Shown: positions 8,163-14,624 of the stretch, one piece after another
Numbering within the stretch: the stretch's first letter is position 1
Layout of the letters: the number at the start of each line of letters is the position of its first letter
Source: CALNBC01 sp050945915
GTDB taxonomy: Bacteria > Bacillota > Clostridia > Christensenellales > CALWSW01
NCBI GenBank assembly: GCA_050945915.1
Contig: JBMNTV010000038.1
Location: 1-19,513 of the forward strand
DNA length: 19,513 bases
Direction: 5' to 3'
Position numbers and translations under genes: made by a program
Notes under the pieces: model-generated
Seen by the model: the letters and a program-made list of their open reading frames with translations, nothing else
Database searches by the model: none
Told to the model about the DNA's origin: nothing

Positions 8163-8181
8163 TACTCCATCAGATGGAGTA
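8141..8181. promoter_or_regulatory. Operator: three copies of a 9-base half-site, probably for the PadR repressor
   Basis: GATGGAGTA at 8141-8149, its reverse complement TACTCCATC at 8163-8171, one base, then GATGGAGTA again at 8173-8181. The last two form a perfect 19-base palindrome on the predicted start site; the first lies in the -35/-10 spacer, centre to centre 32 bases from the third. PadR proteins commonly repress their own operon, so autoregulation is the likely use. The sequence does not resemble the ATGT-N8-ACAT site described for PadR of phenolic acid metabolism. Confidence 0.75.
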
Positions 8182-8201
8182 GTATTAAAGGGGGTGGTGG
8201 A

Positions 8202-8531
8202 TTGCTTGGAAGCGACACGCTGCGCGGATACAACGACACCATCATTCTGCACATTTTGATGGACGGGGACAATTACGGCTATGCGATTTCTGCAAGAATC
8301 GAAGCCGATTCCGGCGGCCTGTATCCAATCAAGGAGACCACGCTGTATTCCGCCTTTGCGCGCATGGAAAAAAGGGGCTTGGTAACCTCGTATTACGGGG
8401 ATGAGAGCTTTGGCAGGCGGCGTATCTATTATTCGATTACGGAAGCGGGAAGAAAATATTATCTGGAAAAATGCCGGGAGTGGCAGCTGACCAAACAGGT
8501 CATCGACAAATTTACCCGAAAGGATGCTTGA
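8202..8531 (+). CDS. PadR-family transcriptional regulator
   Basis: 109 residues from a TTG start; AAAGGGGG at 8187-8194 lies seven bases before it, and no better start is in frame. A PadR winged helix fills residues about 10-85: NDTIILHILMDGDNYGYAIS, then 'TTLYSAFARMEKRGLVTSYYG' (recognition helix and wing) and 'RRRIYYSITEAGRKYY'. The short C-terminal helix for dimerisation identifies the small (about 110-residue) PadR subfamily. It overlaps the next gene by the sequence containing its stop and is co-transcribed with it. In this subfamily the partner is typically a HAAS/DUF1700-like membrane protein, as here. Repression of its own operon is supported by the palindromic site at the promoter. 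The signal that relieves repression is unknown. Confidence 0.93.
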   Translation: MLGSDTLRGYNDTIILHILMDGDNYGYAISARIEADSGGLYPIKETTLYSAFARMEKRGLVTSYYGDESFGRRRIYYSITEAGRKYYLEKCREWQLTKQVIDKFTRKDA

Positions 8532-8532
8532 T

Positions 8533-9264
8533 ATGGAAACGATACGAAGTTATGTGGAATCGCTGTTTTCCTCCATTCCCCGTTCGGCGGAAGCGGATCG
8601 GCTGAAAGAGGACATGCTTTTGAACCTTGAAGAAAAATACAATGCCCTGATTGCCGCGGGGAAATCCGAGGCCGAGGCAATCGGAACCGTCATCATGGGA
8701 ATCGGCAGCGCAGACGACCTGAACGCGGCCCTGCAGGAGGAAAAAAAGGAAAGATCCAGGGTAAAATTCAGCGCAAAAGGTTTGGATGTGACGGACGGCA
8801 AGGATTACGTCCACGTTGGCTGGGATGGCGTGCGTATAGAAACCAGGGAAAACGGATCGAAAAAAACCATTAGAATCGACGGGGAAATCGACCTTGACGA
8901 TGACGGTACAAGTGCAAACAGGTTTCCCTTTGAGGCGATCCTGTGGCCGCTGTGCATCATCGCCTATCTCATCATGGGATTTGTATTCCGGCTTTGGCAT
9001 CCGGGCTGGATGGTGTTCGTCGGCGCGACCCTGGTAACGATACTCTACAACACCTGGATGGACGGTGTGCAAAAAGGAAAGCTGCTGAGCGCTGTCGAAG
9101 GTTGCGCCTGGGTGCTGATCATCGGTGGATTCTTATACGCCGGATTTGCATACGGGCTTTGGCATCCGGCGTGGCTGGTGTTCCCCATTGCCGGGCTATT
9201 GGAAGGCATCCTGCATTCCGTGTTGAGCTACTATAAAAACCGGGCACAGAGCGACGACTACTGA
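8533..9264 (+). CDS. HAAS-type (DUF1700-like) membrane protein partnered with PadR
   Basis: 243 residues. Residues 1-70 form the HAAS/permease-prefix helical domain: METIRSYVESLFSSIP...EDMLLNLEEKY..LIAAGKSEAEAI...GSADDLNAAL. Residues about 78-125 are a short beta-rich acidic segment, and 132-232 contain about four membrane helices. The membrane part is an internal duplication: FRLWHPGWMVF (152-162) and YGLWHPAWLVF (207-217) recur at the same place in each half. I chose the ATG at 8533 because AAAGGA (8519-8524) lies eight bases before it; an ATG at 8524 would have that site at zero distance. The start overlaps or abuts the PadR stop. Such PadR-HAAS pairs are thought to act in membrane stress or envelope sensing; the exact job is unknown. 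Confidence 0.8.
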   Translation: METIRSYVESLFSSIPRSAEADRLKEDMLLNLEEKYNALIAAGKSEAEAIGTVIMGIGSADDLNAALQEEKKERSRVKFSAKGLDVTDGKDYVHVGWDGVRIETRENGSKKTIRIDGEIDLDDDGTSANRFPFEAILWPLCIIAYLIMGFVFRLWHPGWMVFVGATLVTILYNTWMDGVQKGKLLSAVEGCAWVLIIGGFLYAGFAYGLWHPAWLVFPIAGLLEGILHSVLSYYKNRAQSDDY

Positions 9265-9273
9265 AAAAATCCG

Positions 9274-9311
9274 AAAATCGCAGGGCGTCCTTGCCCGGCG
9301 ATTTTGTTTTG
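9274..9311 (+). terminator. Terminator of the padR-HAAS operon
   Basis: AAAATCGC (9274-9281) pairs with GCGATTTT (9298-9305), with an inner GGGC/GCCC stem after one mismatch, followed by a T-rich stretch to 9311. Confidence 0.85.
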
Positions 9312-9330
9312 ATTCCGGCGTTTCACCTCA

Positions 9331-9359
9331 TTCACATCCGCCTTAATTTGTGCTATACT
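9331..9359 (+). promoter_or_regulatory. Promoter of the GntR-family gene
   Basis: TTCACA (9331-9336), 17 bases, TATACT (9354-9359) with TG at 9351-9352 (extended -10). The predicted start near 9366 rules out the upstream GTG at 9350 as translation start, because that codon would not be transcribed. Confidence 0.8.
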
Positions 9360-9412
9360 GGCAACAATACGAGGCGGCGTTTTTTCGCCCATTCGACAAT
9401 TCGGAGGGAATC

Positions 9413-10168
9413 TTGAGCAACCAACCAACGGACTCCAATATATCTCATCTGTACGAGATCGTAAAAAACGATCTGAAAGTAAAAATCATCAATTCCGTCT
9501 ACCCTGCAGGGAAGAGAATACCCTCCGAGCGGGAACTTATCGAGGAGTACGGCTGCAGCCGCATCACGATTCGCAGAGCCGTTGATGAGCTGGTGGATGA
9601 AGGATACCTTGTCAAACGCCACGGGACCGGAACCTTTGCGGCAAACCGCAAGCATTCGAGGCATGTGATCAACATTCACAGTTTTACGGCGGACTGCTTG
9701 CTGAACGGCATCACCCCTAAGACGGAGGTCACCTTTTTCGGCTTCATGCGCCCTAGCGAACGGGACCGCAAAAAAGCTGGAGCCAAGGAAGGGGTTTCGC
9801 TCCTGCACCTTCACAGGGTGCGCTATGCGAACGGCGAACCGGTGATCATCGAGCGCATCGTGTTCCCGGAAAAGCACAGCTGCCTTTCCACGGTGGACCA
9901 ATCCCAGTTTTCTTCGGTGACAGATGTGGTGCAGTCGGTGCTGGGCCTTTCTGTGGCATTTTATGACCTGACGATCGAGCAGGCCTATGCGACAAAACAG
10001 GAGGCGGAGTATCTGAAAATCACCCCCGGAGACCCGCTGCTGATGGTCAGCGGAGGTGTGCTGAACGAGAACAGGGAGCTGATTTACTATTCCCGCCAGA
10101 TCATCGTGGGGGACAGATATACCATCGCGATGTTCCAGCCCGTCAGAGCAGACCTGACAAAACCATAA
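9413..10168 (+). CDS. GntR/HutC-family transcriptional regulator with UTRA domain
   Basis: 251 residues from a TTG at 9413, preceded by GGAGGG (9403-9408). A longer frame from a GTG at 9350 is excluded by the promoter overlapping it. Residues about 10-78 are a GntR winged helix (IPSERELIEEYGCSRITIRRAVDELVDEGYLVKRHGTGTF). Residues about 90-245 are a UTRA effector domain (LLHLHRVRYANGEPVIIERIVFP, 'EQAYATKQEAEYLKI..GDPLLMVSGGV', then the 'YSRQIIVGDRYTI' end). HutC-type regulators sense sugar phosphates, amino acids or related small molecules and usually repress a transport or catabolic operon. No such operon follows: the next gene is the kinase, with its own promoter 230 bases away. It may act in trans or be a stranded regulator. 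Confidence 0.93.
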   Translation: MSNQPTDSNISHLYEIVKNDLKVKIINSVYPAGKRIPSERELIEEYGCSRITIRRAVDELVDEGYLVKRHGTGTFAANRKHSRHVINIHSFTADCLLNGITPKTEVTFFGFMRPSERDRKKAGAKEGVSLLHLHRVRYANGEPVIIERIVFPEKHSCLSTVDQSQFSSVTDVVQSVLGLSVAFYDLTIEQAYATKQEAEYLKITPGDPLLMVSGGVLNENRELIYYSRQIIVGDRYTIAMFQPVRADLTKP

Positions 10169-10398
10169 TAGCGTTTTTCCATCAAACCGTGCGCCAAATG
10201 AGTTTCCCGGCGCTCGGTTATTCTTTCTTCATCGGTTCAGTCCAAATTCTTCGCGAAACGATTCTTAATCTTCAATCAAAACGCCGCCCTCCTGATTTCT
10301 ATATGCCGTTTGGCTGTCACGGTTACTCATGAGTCGGGGGCAAAAAGGCGGGTTCCCCAAGAAAAGTTGGCAGTTATTAACATTGCCCATCCATTTTC
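10169..10398. other. Intergenic region before the kinase cassette
   Basis: No gene, terminator with a T run, or recognised RNA was found. The only signals are at its right edge, at the kinase promoter. Confidence 0.4.
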
Positions 10399-10407
10399 TG
10401 ATATAAT
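10399..10407 (+). promoter_or_regulatory. Extended -10 promoter of the kinase-FHA-PP2C-protease cassette
   Basis: TG-A-TATAAT (10399-10407) is a perfect extended -10. The best -35 is TTAACA (10377-10382) at a long 19-base spacing, which an extended -10 can tolerate. Predicted start near 10414. The leader carries the small palindrome GTGAC-GCA-GTCAC (10424-10436) just after the start, which could be an operator or short hairpin. AGAGGGGG (10451-10458) is the ribosome binding site of the first gene. Confidence 0.65.
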
Positions 10408-10463
10408 AAACCATCTAAAACTTGTGACGCAGTCACGCCTGCTGTGCTGCAGAGGGGGCATCC

Positions 10464-13046
10464 ATGAAAGATTTCAGCCAAATCGAAAGAATGTGCATGA
10501 ACTGCCATAAGCAGATGGCACAGCCCGGGGGAATCTGTGAATTTTGCGGATTTGACAACAGCGCGCCCAAATCGCCGCATCATTTGACCCCGCGCACCAT
10601 TCTTGCGGGAAAGTTCATGGTCGGCAGAGTCCTTGGCGAGGGCGGGTTTGGAATAACCTATATGGGCTATGATCTCAATTTGGACTGCAGGGTTGCCATT
10701 AAGGAGTATTATCCCGCCGGTTTTGTATCAAGGGAAACCACCGTCAGGAACACTGTGACCTTTCTGACGGGCATGGACCAGGATTACTACAATGCGGGGA
10801 TGGAGAAGTTTCTGAACGAAGCAAAGGCCCTTGCCAAGTTCTCGGAATTGCCTGGCATTGCCCGCGTGCGCGATTTTTTCCGGGAAAACGGAACGGCGTA
10901 CATCGCCATGGACTATATCGAAGGAACCACCCTGGCTGAAGAGTTGCGAAATAGGGGCGGGCGCCTGCCCGCGGACGAGGTGCTGAGAAAAATGGAGCCC
11001 CTCATCCGTTCCCTCAGCGTGGTACACAACAGCGGCGTGATCCACAGGGACATCAGCCCGGATAATATCATGCAAAACCTGCGGGGAGAGCTGAAGCTAT
11101 TGGACTTCGGCGCCGCGAAGGAGCTTGCTTCTGACCAAAAGAGCGTTGCCGTCATGCTCAAGCCCGGCTATGCTCCGGAAGAACAGTACAGGATCCGGGG
11201 CGAACAGGGCCCCTGGACGGATTGCTATGCCCTTTGCGCCACGATTTACAAGCTGATCACCGGCGTCACCCCCCCGGAAGCCCTGGAGCGGATGGCGGAA
11301 GACAGGCTGGTTCCCCCCTCAAAGCTGGGGGCGGACATTTCCCATGCCGTGGAGCAGGCGCTGCTGATGGGCCTTGCCGTCAAGGCGGAAAATCGATTCA
11401 AAAGCATGCAGGCTTTGTATAACGCCATTTATGCGGAAGGCGTACCTGTTTCGGCAAAGGCTGCCGCTGACGAAGGGTTCGCCGCCGCCGGGCAAAAGAC
11501 CATTCCGGTGCCGCAAATCGCCAGTCCGCCAAAGCCCCAAAAAGCGAAGAAAACGCCCGTCGGCCTGATTGCCGGGCTGGGCGTTTTGGCGGTGGGTGTG
11601 GTTGTCGCCCTGGTTTTGCTGCTCAAGCCGAATCCGGGCCAACAGGTCACGGCAAACACACCGAACCCCGCCGAAGCCGGCATCGGCGAACCCAGCCCCA
11701 CGCCTTCATCCTTTGCCGGCGCCTTCGGGACTCCTGCTCCGACTCCGGAGCAGACCGCCGTCATTCCCGGGGTGGACGGACCGGTTCTGGGGGACGGCTC
11801 CATCCGCCTTCCCGATTTTGAGGCTTTCACCGGCCTCATGTGCGAGGAGGAGCGTTATGGAGAGGACGGTAGCATCATCAGGAGGTACCGGTTTGATGAA
11901 AACGCGCTGGTTGCGTATCTCGAAGTGGTTTACGCCGATGGCAATCTGACGGTGGGTGAAACAGGGGAAGATCATAACCTGTTTGCGGTCCAGCAGGGCG
12001 GGGCCTATCTGAGCTTTAATTATGTGGACGAGATGCTCGAAGTGGTCGCTCCTTCGGCGGTGAACGTATCGGCGTATGATCCGGGCGTCTCCTATATGTA
12101 TTTGTGCAACAACGGCTTGAGCTACGAACAGTGGCTGATGCTGGGCAACCCGTATTACAATTTTGGCGGAATGAACTTCCGCGGCAACACGGGGGCGAAC
12201 ATCAATAACGCGAGCTGCAGCGCCATTCAGGGAGAGTATCTGTATTATTCCGATTACACGGACACCGGATATATTTACAGGATGGACCCGGACACCGGCG
12301 AGGACGAGGTGATCCTCGAGCAGGCCACTTACGCCATGCATATGAACGCCCAGGGTGAGTACATTTACTTCACAGCATACCATTCATACGGAGACGACGG
12401 CTACCGCTCGATTTACCGCTGCCCCACGACCCCCAGCGGTTCCCTGGAGCTGCTTCGCGACAACGCGACCACGCCCTGTGTGATTGGGGACTACATCTAC
12501 TTTAGGGATACGAATGATGACTCCCTGCGCCGGATGGACAAAGACGGCAAAAACGAGATTCTCGTCGCGTCAAGGTGCTACAGATTTATCGCCACCGGTT
12601 TGGGCGTCTTTGCAGTGGACATTGACGGGACCGGAATCTTCCTGATTGACCACGAGAGCTTGACGTCTGTTCAGATTTCAGACGCAAATGTCTATCAGAT
12701 GATCCTATGCGGGAACTACATCTATTACACCAGCGCAGATCCGGACTCCGAGCATTTGATTTTTCGAATATTCATTGACGGAAGCGGCGAGAGAGAGCTG
12801 ATCGGCAGCGTGGAAGCGACGGAACTGAACTGGGACGGGGAGGACATCTACTTCATCGGCATGTATGATGCCTGCCTGTATCGGGTTCCGATGGAGGGAG
12901 GGACCCCCATCAAGATGGTAGAAGCAGCCGCCAGCCCCGCTGCTCTTGTGGGAAGCGACTATGTCATCGTGTTCTATCTCTCCGATAATGGAATGTCGCT
13001 GATGGCGTATAACTGGTCAACGCAACAAGGCGTGTATTTCCCTTAA
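10464..13046 (+). CDS. Transmembrane Ser/Thr protein kinase with zinc ribbon and extracellular DUF5050-type sensor
   Basis: 860 residues. N-terminal zinc ribbon: C11-x2-C14...C25-x2-C28. Kinase domain about 50-325: glycine loop LGEGGFG (57-63), VAIK with Lys80, Glu119, catalytic loop H194-R-D196-I-S-P-D-N201, DFG 214-216, and APEEQY (237-242). The usual catalytic-loop Lys (HRDxKPxN) is Ser198; all other key residues are present, so activity is expected. A linker leads to one membrane helix (about 366-387), then a Pro/Thr-rich stalk (about 390-435). The extracellular part (about 440-860) has repeated 'YIYY....IYRM..DG' units of the DUF5050/beta-propeller kind (GEYLYYSDYTDTGYIYRMD, GDYIYFRD...LRRMDKDG, GNYIYYTS...IFRIFIDG). 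It would sense an external ligand and phosphorylate Ser/Thr inside. First gene of a same-strand cassette with FHA, PP2C and protease-FHA genes. Confidence 0.92.
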   Translation: MKDFSQIERMCMNCHKQMAQPGGICEFCGFDNSAPKSPHHLTPRTILAGKFMVGRVLGEGGFGITYMGYDLNLDCRVAIKEYYPAGFVSRETTVRNTVTFLTGMDQDYYNAGMEKFLNEAKALAKFSELPGIARVRDFFRENGTAYIAMDYIEGTTLAEELRNRGGRLPADEVLRKMEPLIRSLSVVHNSGVIHRDISPDNIMQNLRGELKLLDFGAAKELASDQKSVAVMLKPGYAPEEQYRIRGEQGPWTDCYALCATIYKLITGVTPPEALERMAEDRLVPPSKLGADISHAVEQALLMGLAVKAENRFKSMQALYNAIYAEGVPVSAKAAADEGFAAAGQKTIPVPQIASPPKPQKAKKTPVGLIAGLGVLAVGVVVALVLLLKPNPGQQVTANTPNPAEAGIGEPSPTPSSFAGAFGTPAPTPEQTAVIPGVDGPVLGDGSIRLPDFEAFTGLMCEEERYGEDGSIIRRYRFDENALVAYLEVVYADGNLTVGETGEDHNLFAVQQGGAYLSFNYVDEMLEVVAPSAVNVSAYDPGVSYMYLCNNGLSYEQWLMLGNPYYNFGGMNFRGNTGANINNASCSAIQGEYLYYSDYTDTGYIYRMDPDTGEDEVILEQATYAMHMNAQGEYIYFTAYHSYGDDGYRSIYRCPTTPSGSLELLRDNATTPCVIGDYIYFRDTNDDSLRRMDKDGKNEILVASRCYRFIATGLGVFAVDIDGTGIFLIDHESLTSVQISDANVYQMILCGNYIYYTSADPDSEHLIFRIFIDGSGERELIGSVEATELNWDGEDIYFIGMYDACLYRVPMEGGTPIKMVEAAASPAALVGSDYVIVFYLSDNGMSLMAYNWSTQQGVYFP

Positions 13047-13082
13047 TCGATTCTTAAGACCATGAACAGGGGAGAAAGAGCA

Positions 13083-13682
13083 ATGAAAATGAAGCAATGC
13101 GCAAACGGCCATTTTTTTGACCAGGCGAAGAATCAAACCTGCCCGTACTGCAAGAATCTGTCCCCATCCCCCGGCGCCCAGGACGAACGGCGCGGGTCGA
13201 AGATCGTCGGGATCATGCAGGAAAAGGAGCCCGCTTGTGCACCCCCCCTTGCGGCGGAAACACCAAAGGCGCAGGAACCCGCAGCCAAAACAGACGCCGC
13301 TGCCGGTGGCCATACTGTGGCGATTATCGAGCAGAAGCTGGGCATGGACCCGGTGGTTGGCTGGCTGGTGTGCATTGAAGGGAAGGAAAAGGGCCGGGAT
13401 TTCCGAATCCGCGCGGACAATAATTTCATCGGCCGCGACGAATCCATGGACATTGCGCTGACTTTCGACGAAACGGTTTCAAGGCGCAACCACGCTGTGA
13501 TCAGCTTTGACCCCCAGACCGGCATCTTCTATTTTACGCCGGACGAGGGACGCAGCATCATCCGGCACAATGGCAACCCCGTCTTTTCCACCGTGGAGCT
13601 TTTGCCGAAAGACGAGCTGACCATCGGAATGACAAAGCTGCTCTTTGTTCCCCTTTGCGGCAAGGATTTCAGTTGGGATTAG
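13083..13682 (+). CDS. FHA-domain phosphothreonine-binding protein with N-terminal zinc-binding motif
   Basis: 199 residues from the ATG at 13083, which has GGGGAG (13069-13074) eight bases upstream; an ATG at 13062 lies before that site. Residues 6-23 form a small metal site (C6, H10, C20-x2-C23). A Pro/Ala linker follows (28-75), then a conserved strand with Thr78 (GGHTVAII) just before the FHA domain (about 92-195). FHA features: FIGRDES with G117-R118, the S133-R-R-N-H137 phosphothreonine pocket, and N163-G164. Cytoplasmic, no membrane segment. Thr78 sits where GarA-type FHA proteins carry their kinase target Thr, so kinase-dependent self-binding or partner binding is possible (inference). 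It lies 36 bases after the kinase and 21 before the phosphatase. Confidence 0.9.
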   Translation: MKMKQCANGHFFDQAKNQTCPYCKNLSPSPGAQDERRGSKIVGIMQEKEPACAPPLAAETPKAQEPAAKTDAAAGGHTVAIIEQKLGMDPVVGWLVCIEGKEKGRDFRIRADNNFIGRDESMDIALTFDETVSRRNHAVISFDPQTGIFYFTPDEGRSIIRHNGNPVFSTVELLPKDELTIGMTKLLFVPLCGKDFSWD

Positions 13683-13703
13683 GCCTATGATGGAGAAATA
13701 CCA

Positions 13704-14621
13704 ATGACGGACAAACCGGCCACCATCCGGCTGGGCTTCTGGGACGAAGCTGCAAAACTGCTTTCGGATCCCCTCTGGATTTGCGTTGCCGCCGTCTTGG
13801 TTGCGCTCATCGCTTTGGCGGCAATCCGACTGGCAGGGCGCAAGAGAAGAAAAGGGGCCAGACCTCTGCCGGCGATCGCGAACATCCACGGCATTGGAAA
13901 GCGCGACTCCCAGCAGGACGCCTTCGCCGTCTCCAGCTTTTCGGACGACAGGCTGTGCGCCGAAAAGGGCGTGCTCGCCGTTTTGGCGGACGGGATGGGC
14001 GGTCTTTCGCATGGGGCGGAAATCAGCCGAATCGTGGTGAAAACCATGATGGAGGGCTTTGCTGACTGCAGCCGTTTGAGCGAAACCCCGCAAGAAGAGT
14101 TGATGGGCCTTGTGCGCCTTGCCGATCAAAAGGTCGCCGGCTTTTTGGCGGAGCATGCCGTTGAGAGGGGCGGGTCCACCCTGATCGCCGTTTTGATCAA
14201 GGACGGGCAGATGGACTATATCTCCGTTGGGGACAGCAGGCTCTGCCTGGTGCGCGACGGCGCCATCAGTACGCTGAACAAGGTTCACACCTACGGCGCA
14301 GAGCTGGACGAACTGGCGAAAAAGGGCATCTATCCCCAGGAGTACGCCGCGTTCCACCCCAATCGGGGCGCTTTGACCAGCTTCATCGGAATCAAGGATC
14401 TGAAGAAGATCGACGCAAGCGAGAGTTCCATCAATCTCCAAAAAGGTGACAGGCTGATCCTTATGAGCGATGGTGTGTTCAACACGCTGGGCGATGAAGA
14501 GATTCTGAGCTGCATGAAGCAGGATGTGTATGTGTCCGCCCAATGCCTGGACCAACTGATGCTGGACCATAACGACGAAGAGCAGGATAATTATACGGCA
14601 ATACTCATCGAGCACCCCTAA
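13704..14621 (+). CDS. Membrane-anchored PP2C-family protein phosphatase
   Basis: 305 residues; GGAG at 13692-13695 is eight bases before the ATG. One membrane helix (about 24-44) is followed by RKRRK, placing the catalytic domain (about 56-304) in the cytoplasm. PP2C motifs are all present: RDSQQD72, LADGMGG with D96-G97, GGSTLIAVLI (156-165), ISVGDSRLCLVRDG (173-186), MSDGVF with D256-G257, and the closing D295-N-Y-T. The metal ligands D72, D96, D256 and D295 are intact. It would remove phosphate from Ser/Thr placed by the neighbouring kinase, on the kinase itself, the FHA protein or the protease tail. An N-terminal membrane anchor on a PP2C is less common than a soluble enzyme and brings it next to the kinase and the protease. 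Confidence 0.92.
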   Translation: MTDKPATIRLGFWDEAAKLLSDPLWICVAAVLVALIALAAIRLAGRKRRKGARPLPAIANIHGIGKRDSQQDAFAVSSFSDDRLCAEKGVLAVLADGMGGLSHGAEISRIVVKTMMEGFADCSRLSETPQEELMGLVRLADQKVAGFLAEHAVERGGSTLIAVLIKDGQMDYISVGDSRLCLVRDGAISTLNKVHTYGAELDELAKKGIYPQEYAAFHPNRGALTSFIGIKDLKKIDASESSINLQKGDRLILMSDGVFNTLGDEEILSCMKQDVYVSAQCLDQLMLDHNDEEQDNYTAILIEHP

Positions 14622-14624
14622 AAT

